64,000 nucleotides of DNA from NCBI GenBank assembly GCA_965220875.1, contig OZ244849.1:186001-250000 (forward strand), given 5' to 3'. Made by a program: the position numbers and the translations under genes. Below the pieces are notes generated by a model that saw only the letters and a list, made by a program, of their open reading frames with translations, was not told the DNA's origin and did not search any database. Below, piece after piece: positions 44,619 through 54,463 of this stretch. The DNA comes from WTFY01 sp965220875. GTDB taxonomy: Bacteria; Pseudomonadota; Gammaproteobacteria; UBA4575. Numbering within the stretch: position 1 is the stretch's first letter; the number at the start of each line of letters is the position of its first letter.

Positions 44619-45536
44619 TTACACGTTCGCACTCATTGGCGAACTATAGAAAATCGGGACGGTATCCTCTCCATCCTCAAATGTCACCTCTTCCCACGCA
44701 TCGACTTCCTTAACCAGCTTTCTCAGCAGTTTGTTGTTTAATGCATGCCCGGATTTATAGCCGCTGAAGGCACCAATCAGTCCATGCCCAAGCAGGTACA
44801 AATCGCCAATTGCATCCAATATTTTGTGCTTGACAAACTCGTCTTCATACCGCAGGCCATCTTCATTTAGGATGCGGTGATCATCTACTGCAATTGAATT
44901 ATCCAGACTGCCCCCCAAGGCCAGATTGCGAGAGCGCAATGCCTCAAAATCACGCATGAATCCAAACGTTCTTGAACGGGAAACCTCCTTAACGAAAGAA
45001 GTTGTGGAGAAGTCCAGTTCGGCCTTTTGTGGCCCTGCTTTAAAAACCGGATGATCAAAATCGATCACAAACCCGACTTTAAAGCCGTCAAATGGGTCAA
45101 ACCTGGCCCACTTGTCACTTTCTTTTATTTCAACTGACTTGTTGATCCTGATAAACCTCTTGGCCGCATTTTGCTCGACAATCCCTGCTGACTGCAGCAA
45201 AAACACAAACGGGCCTGCACTGCCGTCCATAATTGGCACCTCAGGCGCACTGACATCCACATAAGCATTATCTATGCCCAACCCAGCCATTGCTGAGAGC
45301 AAGTGTTCCACAGTCGAAATACGAACACCCTCTGATACAAGGGTCGTAGACAGGCTGGTATCACCTACATTCTCAGGGCTAGCTTTTATTTCCAGGGGTG
45401 GATCCAGGTCGACTCGCCTGAACATGACGCCTGTATCCACAGGCGCAGGACGAAGCGTGAGAAATATCTTCTTGCCAGTATGCAAGCCCACGCCTGTGGC
45501 ACGTATGATGTTTTTTAATGTTCTTTGCTGTATCAC
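44619..45536 (-). CDS. lpxC: UDP-3-O-acyl-N-acetylglucosamine deacetylase LpxC
   Basis: LpxC is the committed step of lipid A synthesis. The 305-residue zinc enzyme has its ligands His78 (TVEHLLSA), His237 and Asp241 (HKILDAIGDL), and catalytic His264 (KSGHALNN), numbered within one residue of E. coli. The gene follows ftsZ with a 158 bp gap, the conserved order. No clear terminator or promoter could be fixed in that gap. Confidence 0.98.
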   Translation of the reverse strand: MIQQRTLKNIIRATGVGLHTGKKIFLTLRPAPVDTGVMFRRVDLDPPLEIKASPENVGDTSLSTTLVSEGVRISTVEHLLSAMAGLGIDNAYVDVSAPEVPIMDGSAGPFVFLLQSAGIVEQNAAKRFIRINKSVEIKESDKWARFDPFDGFKVGFVIDFDHPVFKAGPQKAELDFSTTSFVKEVSRSRTFGFMRDFEALRSRNLALGGSLDNSIAVDDHRILNEDGLRYEDEFVKHKILDAIGDLYLLGHGLIGAFSGYKSGHALNNKLLRKLVKEVDAWEEVTFEDGEDTVPIFYSSPMSANV

Positions 45537-45694
45537 AGGCCTTAGATATCCTAATTGGACATATGCGACTGGCTTGCTTCTTCGTCCTTGTATTACTCTC
45601 GGCGAGCTGAAGAAATGAGTATTATGTCAATACTACACAATTTTTTTGTATCTCCGCTAGAGGTTTTGACCAGCAACCCCGGAAAGGGTTCCCG

Positions 45695-46849
45695 TCAGTC
45701 GGCTTGCGTGCGTAAAAATGTCGGGATATCCAGATAATCCAGGTCATAGTCTTGGTTTTTTCCTGTAGCCTGAGCACTGGTCCCGGCAATTCCGGCATCA
45801 TGTCGGGGCTCCTCATCTGCACCCACAGCCTTTTTTACAGGCGTCTCCACTAATTTCATTGCAGGTTTTTCCGGCAATGGCTGTGGCTGAGCATGTGAGC
45901 CAATGCCAGTGGCCACAAGCGTCACTCGCAAACTGTCTTCCATTGCTTCATCAATCACTGTCCCGACGACTACCGTCGCATCATCTGATGCCAAGCCTTT
46001 GATATGATTGCCTATTTCGTCAAATTCACCTATTGAGAGACCAGCACTGGCTGTAACATTTACCAAAATCCCCTTGGCACCTGCTATATCCACATCTTCA
46101 AGTAACGGGCTGGATATGGCGGATTCTGCTGATTCATGTGCACGTTCTGGTCCTGACGCCGTACCGGAACCCATGACTGCCATTCCCATCTCAGACATAA
46201 CTGTTCGAACATCAGCAAAATCGACGTTGATCAGGCCAGGGCAGGTAATCAGTTCTGCAATTCCCTGAACGGCACCAAGCAGAACATCATTGGCCGACTC
46301 AAATGCTTTTAGCAAATCTGTATCCCTACCCAACACGGTAAGCAGCTTTTCATTGGGTATTGTGATCAATGAATCAACGTGCTTTACCAGTTCATCAATG
46401 CCGACATTGGCAATCTGCATACGCTTCTTGCCTTCAAATTTAAACGGTTTGGTGACAACTGCCACAGTCAGAATACCCAGTTCCTCAGCAATTTCTGCAA
46501 CTACAGGAGCCGCACCGGTTCCAGTACCGCCCCCCATTCCGGCTGTAATAAACAGCATGTCTGCGCCAGTGATCGACTCAGCAATCCGTTCCTGATCTTC
46601 AAGCGCCGCTTCTCGGCCTACTACCGGATTGGCGCCTGCACCCAAGCCTTTTGTGATCTCATTTCCAAGCTGCAGCACCGTTTTGACATCTGTGCTCTTG
46701 AGAGCCTGCGAATCCGTATTTGCACAGATAAAATCAACACCATCGATGGCAGTGTTGGCCATATGCTGCACAGCATTGCCCCCGCCCCCACCAACACCAA
46801 TCACCTTGATTACAGCACTTTGACTGTACGTATCCATCAGTTCAAACAT
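45695..46849 (-). CDS. ftsZ: Cell division GTPase FtsZ
   Basis: FtsZ polymerises into the Z ring. The 384 residues contain the tubulin signature GGGTGTGAAP at 106-115, the nucleotide-binding GVGGGGGNAV loop near 18 and the conserved C-terminal peptide DYLDIPTFLR at 371-380 that binds FtsA, ZipA and other partners, with a variable linker before it. It lies 39 bp downstream of ftsA. ZapD, its bundler, is encoded at 37.3 kb. Confidence 0.99.
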   Translation of the reverse strand: MFELMDTYSQSAVIKVIGVGGGGGNAVQHMANTAIDGVDFICANTDSQALKSTDVKTVLQLGNEITKGLGAGANPVVGREAALEDQERIAESITGADMLFITAGMGGGTGTGAAPVVAEIAEELGILTVAVVTKPFKFEGKKRMQIANVGIDELVKHVDSLITIPNEKLLTVLGRDTDLLKAFESANDVLLGAVQGIAELITCPGLINVDFADVRTVMSEMGMAVMGSGTASGPERAHESAESAISSPLLEDVDIAGAKGILVNVTASAGLSIGEFDEIGNHIKGLASDDATVVVGTVIDEAMEDSLRVTLVATGIGSHAQPQPLPEKPAMKLVETPVKKAVGADEEPRHDAGIAGTSAQATGKNQDYDLDYLDIPTFLRTQAD

Positions 46850-46888
46850 GACCTTTCTCCTCTAGTTGCATGTCATAGACATGAGTTT

Positions 46889-48100
46889 TTAAAAACTCCC
46901 CTGAAACCAGTTCTTTACCTTTTTGAGTATGCCCACCATCCCCGATTCTCCTGAAGGAGAATCTTTACTCAAATTCTGATTTTGAAGACCAAATAACAGT
47001 AATCCAACACCCGTTGAATAAACGGGGTTACGTACAACATCTGCAAGCCCGGTTACGTTCTGCGGAATACCCAGACGTACCGGCATGTGAAAAATTTCTT
47101 CCGCCAAATCCACCACACCTTCCATTCTTGAGCTTCCACCTGTAAGCACTACTCCGGCAGCAACGAGATCACTGAAACCGCTCCGGCGTAACTCAGCAAG
47201 AACCAATGAAAGCAGCTCTTCATAGCGTGGCTCGACAACTTCAGCCAAGGTCTGACGTGATAACCTCCTTGGATCCCGGCCACCTGCACTGGGGACTTCG
47301 ATTGTGTCATCAGGATTAGCAAGTTGGCGTAATGCACAGGCATATTTGATTTTTATCTCTTCGGCATGCTGTGTCGGTGTCCTCATGGCAATCGCAATAT
47401 CATTGGTTACCTGATCTCCTGCAATGGGGATCACAGCAGTATGCTTGATGGCTCCATCTGTAAAAACCGCCACGTCCGTAGTGCCTCCACCTATATCTAC
47501 AAAGCAGATACCCAGTTCTTTCTCATCATCAGTCAGTACCGCACTACTTGACGCGAGTTGTTCCAAGATGATGTCATCAACTTCAAGCCCACAACGTTGT
47601 ATGCACTTGATGATATTTTGTGCAGCACTGACTGCCCCTGTCACCAAATGGACTTTTGCTTCAAGCCTCACACCCGACATCCCTACAGGTTCACGAATGC
47701 CTTCCTGCTGATCAACCACGAATTCCTGCGGCATCACCTGAAAAACCCTCTGGTCAGCTGGAATTGCAACAGCCCGTGCAGCATCTAATACCCGCTCAAC
47801 GTCTCCGCTTGATACTTCTCGATCCTTGACTCCCACAATCCCATGAGAATTCATGCCCCGGATATGACTGCCTGCTATCCCTGTGTAGACAGAATGGATT
47901 TGGCAGCCTGCCATCAGTTCAGCCTCCTCGATAGACCGCTGAATTGCCTGTACTGTTGACTCGATGTTAACAACAACTCCCTTTTTCAATCCACGAGACG
48001 GGTGAGAACCTACACCCACTATTTCTACCTGATTGTCTTCGCTGACATCACCCACGACTGTTGCGACTTTGGAAGTGCCAATATCCAATCCGACTATCAT
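46889..48100 (-). CDS. ftsA: Cell division protein FtsA
   Basis: FtsA is the actin-like protein that anchors FtsZ to the membrane. From the ATG at 48100 it has 403 residues with MIVGLDIGTSKVATVVGD (phosphate 1 motif), DIGGGTTDVAVF (phosphate 2) and GVVLTGGSSRMEG (adenosine motif). The C-terminal amphipathic helix GILKKVKNWFQGSF is the membrane-targeting sequence. The frame is open to 48172, but that would overlap ftsQ and does not fit the family. Confidence 0.97.
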   Translation of the reverse strand: MIVGLDIGTSKVATVVGDVSEDNQVEIVGVGSHPSRGLKKGVVVNIESTVQAIQRSIEEAELMAGCQIHSVYTGIAGSHIRGMNSHGIVGVKDREVSSGDVERVLDAARAVAIPADQRVFQVMPQEFVVDQQEGIREPVGMSGVRLEAKVHLVTGAVSAAQNIIKCIQRCGLEVDDIILEQLASSSAVLTDDEKELGICFVDIGGGTTDVAVFTDGAIKHTAVIPIAGDQVTNDIAIAMRTPTQHAEEIKIKYACALRQLANPDDTIEVPSAGGRDPRRLSRQTLAEVVEPRYEELLSLVLAELRRSGFSDLVAAGVVLTGGSSRMEGVVDLAEEIFHMPVRLGIPQNVTGLADVVRNPVYSTGVGLLLFGLQNQNLSKDSPSGESGMVGILKKVKNWFQGSF

Positions 48101-48120
48101 GTTATTTTCTGTCTTGCGGT

Positions 48121-48927
48121 TCACAGGGCACGGTCCAACTCTATATCGCCGGCCAGCTGCGGATCCTTCCATTCAACTGCCAGCCCATTGGTATATCGAA
48201 GATCAACTTTTTTTACCTGACTGATCTGAGGTGAAAGGAATTGTTCGTATGCAGCGATGAAGCGGGCAATCCTCTTGCGAACGTCTCCGTGACCAGCCAC
48301 CAGTATGACCCCGTTGGACAGTACCATCTGTTTGGAGTGGCGCTTATCCTCAAACAAACCCTGAAGCTGCAAACCCAAAGGCTCCAGGCTTTTTACGCTG
48401 TTTTCAAATTCGCGCACCAGCAACGGGGCACGGGCTTCGTCTCCGTACAACATAGGCAAGGCAGTATAGGAATCGATGGATTCTGGGAAAAAGATCTCCC
48501 CTTTTTCATTCATGAGCCCGGATTTACCCCATCGAGCTATTGGGTCTTGCCCCTGTACTGTGACCTCCAGTGTGCTTGGCCATGATCTCCTCGACTGCAC
48601 GCGGTAGACCCATGGAAGCTTCTCCAGTTCCATTTCCAGCCGACTCGTGGAAATGCGGAGTAACCCTTTTGAAACATGGGCGACTACTATGCTTTTGAAT
48701 GCCGCATAATCAGCAGGGCGCAGATTGCCCTCTACCCTTACTTGCTCCACCTGTGGCCAAGTGAGCAGGCCAGTAGCATGTTTCTGAACGTAATATGAAA
48801 GGCACCCAACAACAATCAGTAACAACAAAACCACCAAGGTGTCCCATGTACCTCGCAATGAGAAGCCCTCTACAGCAGTTCGCTTCATAGATACACTCTT
48901 CCGGCTTTTTCGTGATGATTTACGCAT
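48121..48927 (-). CDS. ftsQ: Cell division protein FtsQ
   Basis: FtsQ is the divisome scaffold that links early and late proteins. It has 268 residues: a basic cytoplasmic tail, one transmembrane helix (about 27-47, LVVLLLLIVVGCLSYYV), a POTRA domain (VEQVRVEGNLRPADY onwards) and the beta domain with WKDPQLAGDIELDRAL at the end. It overlaps the ddl start by 8 bp and is followed 20 bp later by ftsA. Confidence 0.95.
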   Translation of the reverse strand: MRKSSRKSRKSVSMKRTAVEGFSLRGTWDTLVVLLLLIVVGCLSYYVQKHATGLLTWPQVEQVRVEGNLRPADYAAFKSIVVAHVSKGLLRISTSRLEMELEKLPWVYRVQSRRSWPSTLEVTVQGQDPIARWGKSGLMNEKGEIFFPESIDSYTALPMLYGDEARAPLLVREFENSVKSLEPLGLQLQGLFEDKRHSKQMVLSNGVILVAGHGDVRKRIARFIAAYEQFLSPQISQVKKVDLRYTNGLAVEWKDPQLAGDIELDRAL

Positions 48928-49846
48928 GTTCGGTAAGCGATGTTCCCAGAATCCTGATTACCAATTCATTGAAACCCATACCTTCAGCCTTTGCAGCCAT
49001 AGGGACTAAACTATGATCCGTCATGCCGGGAACAGTATTGATTTCCAGAAACCAAGGCTGACCCTCACCATCTAAAATCAAGTCAACTCTTCCCCAGCCT
49101 GTAGCCGATGTGACTTCAAATGCCAGCAAGGATTGCTCCTTGATATTCATTTCTTGTGCTTCAGGAAGTCCGCAAGGGCAGTGGTACAGAGTGTCATCGG
49201 AATGGTATTTCGCATCAAAATCATAAAACACTCTGGGCGTCTCAAGTCGAATCAGTGGTAAAACATGACCGGCAAGTATTGCTGCCGTATATTCCTGACC
49301 ATCTATCCATTTCTCTGCGATTACAGTGCTTTCAAGATCATGAGCACACTGCCATGCAACCATGATTTCTTCCTTGGAATTTACCTTTGTAATACCTATG
49401 CTTGACCCCTGCGATGCCGGTTTAAGGATCATTGGCAATCCAAGTTCAGCCACTAAAGAATCTGCATCGATAGAATCACCCAAAACCCGGAAACTGGGGG
49501 TGGGTATTCCCTGCCCAGACCAGATCATCTTTGTCATCCACTTGTTCATGCAGATGCTGGATGCTAGAACACCACAACCGCTGTAAGGCATGCCAATCAC
49601 ATCCAAGCCACCCTGTATGCACCCATCCTCACCAAGATATCCATGCAGCGCGACAAATGCTCTTTCAAAATTTTCAGCACGCAGCCTTTCGAATACATCG
49701 ACCGACACATCTATGCCCGAAGCGTTGACGTGCATTTCCGTTAAGGCATTCAATACTGCAGACCCACTAGCCAAGGAGATATCTCGCTCAGATGAACAGC
49801 CTCCCATCAATACAGCTACCTTGCCAAATTTGGAAACATCCATCAT
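48920..49846 (-). CDS. ddlB: D-alanine--D-alanine ligase
   Basis: Ddl makes the D-Ala-D-Ala dipeptide for MurF. The 308-residue ATP-grasp enzyme shows VLMGGCSSERDISLASG, VALHGYLGEDG, LKPASQGSSIGI and the C-terminal FLEINTVPGMTDHSLVP metal-site motif. It overlaps murB by four bases at its start and ftsQ by 8 bp at its end. The position upstream of ftsQ is the conserved one for ddlB. Confidence 0.97.
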   Translation of the reverse strand: MMDVSKFGKVAVLMGGCSSERDISLASGSAVLNALTEMHVNASGIDVSVDVFERLRAENFERAFVALHGYLGEDGCIQGGLDVIGMPYSGCGVLASSICMNKWMTKMIWSGQGIPTPSFRVLGDSIDADSLVAELGLPMILKPASQGSSIGITKVNSKEEIMVAWQCAHDLESTVIAEKWIDGQEYTAAILAGHVLPLIRLETPRVFYDFDAKYHSDDTLYHCPCGLPEAQEMNIKEQSLLAFEVTSATGWGRVDLILDGEGQPWFLEINTVPGMTDHSLVPMAAKAEGMGFNELVIRILGTSLTEHA

Positions 49847-50724
49847 GCAGTTTCCCCAATAATCCTGACTTCAGGAACCAGCACGGTCCCACACTTATTT
49901 TTAACGGTTTCGTGCACTTTCCATATCAAATCCTCGATATCTTTTGCCGTGGCATCTCCTTCGTTGACAATGAAGTTTGCGTGCTTTTCAGAAACACATG
50001 CCCCACCATTACTCACACCCTTCAGGTTGCACATTTCAATCAGCCTTGCTGCATAATCGTTTTCTGGGTTCCTGAATACTGAGCCGCAGCTTCTACTTCC
50101 GACGGGCTGGGCAGCGTTACGCATTTCGAGCAGTTCGCGGATTTTATCCTTGGTCATTTCACTATTCCCACTGGTGAAGCGGAACAAGGCTCCTGTAAAC
50201 CATTCTTCGCCAGGCATGCATACAGTTCGATATCCGGGACTGAATTCTTTCGGGTAACGTTCATGCAAGCTGCCAGATCTATCTACCGTTTCTACGCTTT
50301 GCACGAACTCCCATGTTTCACTCCCATGCGCTCCTGAATTCATGGCCAAGGCACCCCCGACACTTCCAGGTATTCCAGAAAAAAATTCTGCACCTTGCAA
50401 TTCCAGACTTGCACATAAACGCGCGAGCTTTGCGCAGGATACTCCGGCTTCGGCACGTACCAGACCAGTATCGACACAGTCCATCTGACCCAGACAACCG
50501 TGCAACAAAATGACAGCACCTCGAATCCCCCCGTCACGTACCAGAACATTTGTACCGCCACCCAGCCAGATGACAGGCACTTTAGTGTCCAGTGTCGCCA
50601 AGAAATTTCTCACATCTTGTAAATCTGCAGGTCGATACAAGATATCTGCCACACCACCCACCTTCCAACTGGTATACCTTGCCAGTGATGCATTTTTTTC
50701 GAGTATCCCGCGTAACATTTCCAA
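49843..50724 (-). CDS. murB: UDP-N-acetylenolpyruvoylglucosamine reductase MurB
   Basis: MurB is the FAD enzyme that reduces UDP-GlcNAc-enolpyruvate to UDP-MurNAc. The 293 residues match the shorter type II MurB rather than the 342-residue E. coli form. FAD-binding motifs are GGGTNVLVRD and SGIPGSVGGALAMNSGAHG, the catalytic Ser is in CGSVFRNPEND, and the end is VPEVRIIGE. In this genome it lies between murC (7 bp upstream) and ddlB (4 bp overlap); in E. coli murB is elsewhere. Confidence 0.97.
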   Translation of the reverse strand: MEMLRGILEKNASLARYTSWKVGGVADILYRPADLQDVRNFLATLDTKVPVIWLGGGTNVLVRDGGIRGAVILLHGCLGQMDCVDTGLVRAEAGVSCAKLARLCASLELQGAEFFSGIPGSVGGALAMNSGAHGSETWEFVQSVETVDRSGSLHERYPKEFSPGYRTVCMPGEEWFTGALFRFTSGNSEMTKDKIRELLEMRNAAQPVGSRSCGSVFRNPENDYAARLIEMCNLKGVSNGGACVSEKHANFIVNEGDATAKDIEDLIWKVHETVKNKCGTVLVPEVRIIGETA

Positions 50725-50731
50725 ACCGCTT

Positions 50732-52156
50732 CTAATTTCGACTAACAGAAAATGTGTCGTTCAACTGCCGCGCAAAATTGCCGACACTGCCTGCACCGAG
50801 TGTGAGCAAAATGTCCCCTTCATTTACAACATGCCTGAGTGTCGCCTCGATCTCGGCATAATTTTTGACCAGTATAGGATCAAGCTTGCCTCGTGCCCTC
50901 AGTGCACGGCTCAGCGACAAGCTGTCCGCACCGGCTATCGGCTCTTCATTTGCCGCATACACTTCGCATAACATCAGCACATCAACCTCGTTTAGCACAC
51001 GAACAAAATCGTCAAAGAGATCCCTGGTGCGCGTGTACCGATGCGGCTGGAATAACACGATCAACCTCTTTCCTGGCCAATTGTCACGGACAGTGGACAT
51101 CGTGGCAGTGATTTCCACAGGATGATGAGCATAATCATCCACTAGCTGGACATGCTTATCGCTGATACAAACCTGAGGATAGATTTCTAGTCTTCGTGCA
51201 ATTCCCTGGAAGTGTTCTAGAGCAGACTGTATGCAGTCTTCCTTGACATCAAGCTGCAAAGCAATGACAGCGGCTGCTACTGCATTCAAAACATTATGTG
51301 CGCCCAGCAAGTTCAATGTAAACCTGAGTGGTGGCTGCTTGTCTGGACGAGCTAAAACAAACTCGGTTTGGTTTTGAGACTTTGTAACCTCAATTACCCG
51401 GTAATCTGCACCATCAGAAAACCCGTATGTAGTGTAAGGTCTAGCAATTTTCGGCAACAAGAAGGCTACATTTTGATCGTCAATACATAGCACCGCGATT
51501 CCATAAAATGGCAGGTGGTGAATAAACTGCAAAAAGGCATCTTGCAGTGCTTTGAAATCTCCTCCGTATGCATCCAAATGGTCCGAGTCGATATTGGTAA
51601 CCACTGACATGATAGGCTGCAAATATAAAAATGAAGAATCGCTTTCATCTGCCTCGGCTACAAGATACTGCCCAGCTCCCAGCTTTGAATGACTTCCAAA
51701 ACTGTTAACCCGCCCTCCAATGATAAACGTCGGATCAAAACCAGAATTTGCAAGAATAGATGCAATGAGACTTGTAGTCGTCGTCTTGCCATGCGTGCCC
51801 GCTACGGCAACTCCATATCGAAAGCGCATCAGTTCGGCCAGCATTTCTGCACGGGGAACTACAGGTATGCGTCGATCACGGGCAGCTATGATTTCCGGGT
51901 TGTCATCTCCGACAGCACTGGACATTACTACAACGTCTGCATTTCTGACATTGCTGACATCATGTTTTGGAAAAATTGTCGCTCCCAGCTTTGCCAGGCG
52001 TCGGGTCATATCGCTTTCCTGTATGTCAGAACCATGAACCTGATAGCCTAAATTGACCATCACTTCTGCAATACCGCCCATGCCAGACCCACCAATGCCA
52101 ACAAAGTGCACATGTTTAATTTTGCGAGTAGCAAAATGCCCAATATTAAATATCAT
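50732..52156 (-). CDS. murC: UDP-N-acetylmuramate--L-alanine ligase MurC
   Basis: MurC adds L-Ala to UDP-MurNAc. The ATG at 52156 gives 474 residues; the longer frame to 52255 runs through the end of murG and is rejected. The FVGIGGSGMGGIAEV nucleotide loop, AGTHGKTTTTS P-loop and the VDDYAHHPVEI motif near residue 330 are diagnostic. It overlaps murG by 11 bp. Confidence 0.98.
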   Translation of the reverse strand: MIFNIGHFATRKIKHVHFVGIGGSGMGGIAEVMVNLGYQVHGSDIQESDMTRRLAKLGATIFPKHDVSNVRNADVVVMSSAVGDDNPEIIAARDRRIPVVPRAEMLAELMRFRYGVAVAGTHGKTTTTSLIASILANSGFDPTFIIGGRVNSFGSHSKLGAGQYLVAEADESDSSFLYLQPIMSVVTNIDSDHLDAYGGDFKALQDAFLQFIHHLPFYGIAVLCIDDQNVAFLLPKIARPYTTYGFSDGADYRVIEVTKSQNQTEFVLARPDKQPPLRFTLNLLGAHNVLNAVAAAVIALQLDVKEDCIQSALEHFQGIARRLEIYPQVCISDKHVQLVDDYAHHPVEITATMSTVRDNWPGKRLIVLFQPHRYTRTRDLFDDFVRVLNEVDVLMLCEVYAANEEPIAGADSLSLSRALRARGKLDPILVKNYAEIEATLRHVVNEGDILLTLGAGSVGNFARQLNDTFSVSRN

Positions 52157-53276
52157 GACCTGAAATACCTGATGGATCTTTGCGGCTGGCATTTCTATCG
52201 AGGCAAACCTGCATGCAAATACTGGCAACATGACTGGCAGCCTGGGGTTTGGCAAAACTTTGAATTTTCTTGGCGATGTCTTTGACTCTAAACCGTTGAA
52301 TATTCAAATCGCGTAACAGGCCGGCCAAGACCTCAACTGTGAACTCGTGTTCCTGAATCAGGAGAGCCGCATCAGCTTTGACCAAGGCAGATGCATTGGC
52401 CATTTGATGGTTGTCCACTGCATGAGGGTATGGAACAAGAATTGCCCCAACACCCGCCAAAGCAAGTTCTGCAACAGTAATGGCTCCAGCACGAGATATC
52501 ACCAGATCTGCCCAGGCATATGCTTCATGCATTGAGTCGATGAATGCATCCACACGAGCCTCAACCCTGCATGATTCATATTGCTGCACTGTAAAATCAA
52601 GCTTGTACTGCCCGGACTGATGCCAGATTTCAGGCCGCTCCTCAAGAGCGAGAGTTGCCAACGCCAGTGGTACCGTTTGGTTCAATACTTGAGCACCCTG
52701 ACTACCGCCGGCTACGAGTATGCGTAAAGGCCTGTCTGCAGGCTCGGCAACAGGTAATTCACGTTTGCCTCGTGAAATTTCCATTCGTACCGGGTTGCCC
52801 ACAACCTCAATGTTCTTGTGCACAATCGTGTTAGGAAATCCAACCAAAACGCACCTGGCAAATGGGGCAAGTATGCGGTTCGTCAGACCCGCAATCGCAT
52901 TTTGCTCATGAATGATTAGGGGTCTCCGGAATAAGGCAGCCACCAAGCCGCCTGAGCCAGATACAAATCCACCCATACCTAAAACTGCACAAGGCCAGTG
53001 TTTGAGCATCAGCCATACGGTCTGAAGTCCTGCCAATCCCATCTTGATCGGTGCAAACAGGAGTGTGATCATGTCCTTGCCTCGAAGACCGCCAATGGAA
53101 ATTGTTTCAAACTGGTATGGAGTGCCAGGGACCACTTTGGATTCAATGCCTTTTGCAGTACCTACCCAGACGACAGGTATGCCCTCCTGCTCTATCTTTC
53201 TGGCAACGGCAAGCGCAGGAAAAACATGACCTCCTGTACCGCCGGCAAATATCATGATTGGATGGCACTCTTTCAT
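52146..53276 (-). CDS. murG: Lipid II synthase MurG (GlcNAc transferase)
   Basis: MurG transfers GlcNAc from UDP-GlcNAc to lipid I at the inner face of the membrane. The 376-residue GT-B glycosyltransferase shows MIFAGGTGGHVFPALAVA, HEQNAIAGLTNR and GGSQGAQVLNQ, and the UDP-site segment ISRAGAITVAELALAG. It overlaps ftsW by 4 bp and murC by 11 bp. Confidence 0.98.
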   Translation of the reverse strand: MKECHPIMIFAGGTGGHVFPALAVARKIEQEGIPVVWVGTAKGIESKVVPGTPYQFETISIGGLRGKDMITLLFAPIKMGLAGLQTVWLMLKHWPCAVLGMGGFVSGSGGLVAALFRRPLIIHEQNAIAGLTNRILAPFARCVLVGFPNTIVHKNIEVVGNPVRMEISRGKRELPVAEPADRPLRILVAGGSQGAQVLNQTVPLALATLALEERPEIWHQSGQYKLDFTVQQYESCRVEARVDAFIDSMHEAYAWADLVISRAGAITVAELALAGVGAILVPYPHAVDNHQMANASALVKADAALLIQEHEFTVEVLAGLLRDLNIQRFRVKDIAKKIQSFAKPQAASHVASICMQVCLDRNASRKDPSGISGHDI

Positions 53277-54463
53277 TCTTCAGAGAACTCCTGAAGGTTT
53301 GAAGTCCTTTCTGCTATTCCTTCGATGTACACGCGTGTCACCAAGCCAATCGCCATGCATACAACCAGCAGACTGCTGCCTCCTGCACTAACCAGGGGCA
53401 ATGTGAGCCCCTTGGTAGGTAGAACCCCCATGTTGACTCCGATATTGATAAAAGCCTGTAAACCAATCCAGATTCCTATCCCGTAACAAACCTGCGCACC
53501 AAACTTCATGCCTTTTTTTTCTACCCATCTGCCGATTGCAAAGCACCTGTAAACAAGAACCATGAACAAGAGCAGAATCATGGTGACTCCAACCAGGCCA
53601 AGCTCCTCGGCAATTACGGCAAATACGAAGTCGTTGTGGGCTTTTGGCAGATAAAACAGCTTCTGCACGCTTGCACCAAGACCCAGCCCGGTCCAGGAAC
53701 CGCTTCCAATTGCAATAAGGGATTGAGTAAGCTGAAAGCCCGAACCAAACGGGTCTGACCAGGGGTTGAGAAACGCTGTAAGACGTTCCAGACGATAAGG
53801 TGAAGAAACAGCAACTGCTGCCATTGAAACAGCAGATGCAAAAAGCAGAAATATGAAATTCCAGATTTTTGCGCCTGCCAAACAAAACATACCCAGCGTG
53901 ATGGCCAGCAGAACGATCGCAGCCCCGAAATCTGGCTCAAGCAGTAACAAGGTAAGCAAAACAATCAAAACCAGCATGGGTTTAACAATACCAGCGAACG
54001 ATTCAACGATCTGCCTTCCATGCTTGACCGTATATCCAGCCAAATAGATAACCAGCAGAAGTTTTACAACCTCGGACACCTGTATTCCTAAAGGTCCTAA
54101 AGCCAGCCACCTTGTGCTCCCATAGGCAGTTCTGCCCACCCCTGGTACCAATACGAGTACCAGCAGGGTGATCATGAGAAACAGCAGGGCTATGCCGGAG
54201 TTTTCCCAGTATGTCAGCCGGATCTTGGTGAATAATAATGCAGCCAGCACACCTAACATGGCAAAAATTGCCTGGCGTTTGAAGTAGTAAAGTGGGTCTC
54301 CAGTTGCACGATCCGCAATTTCCACTGAAGAGGATGCCACCATGACCAGTCCTACGCCCAGTAGAAAGAGCGCCGATATCACAAGCGTGACATCACAATG
54401 GTGGTACAGCTTCATATCTAGGCTGGACTGTGTTGGGCGAGTAGCCTGTACCGAAAAGTTCAT
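53273..54463 (-). CDS. ftsW: Septal peptidoglycan glycosyltransferase FtsW
   Basis: FtsW is the SEDS-family glycosyltransferase that works with FtsI. From ATG 54463 it has 396 residues and about ten membrane helices. The overlap ATGA with the murD stop and a GGGAG site upstream support this start over the one at 54484. The GSGSWTGLGLGASVQKLFYLPKAHNDFVFAVIAEE region is typical (shown here only as a landmark: AHNDFVFAVIAEELG near residue 270). Confidence 0.97.
   Translation of the reverse strand: MNFSVQATRPTQSSLDMKLYHHCDVTLVISALFLLGVGLVMVASSSVEIADRATGDPLYYFKRQAIFAMLGVLAALLFTKIRLTYWENSGIALLFLMITLLVLVLVPGVGRTAYGSTRWLALGPLGIQVSEVVKLLLVIYLAGYTVKHGRQIVESFAGIVKPMLVLIVLLTLLLLEPDFGAAIVLLAITLGMFCLAGAKIWNFIFLLFASAVSMAAVAVSSPYRLERLTAFLNPWSDPFGSGFQLTQSLIAIGSGSWTGLGLGASVQKLFYLPKAHNDFVFAVIAEELGLVGVTMILLLFMVLVYRCFAIGRWVEKKGMKFGAQVCYGIGIWIGLQAFINIGVNMGVLPTKGLTLPLVSAGGSSLLVVCMAIGLVTRVYIEGIAERTSNLQEFSEE

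Noticed and set aside
45656..45694. Intrinsic terminator after ftsZ
   Set aside because: Only a five-base stem (AACCC/GGGTT) and no T-run directly after it.
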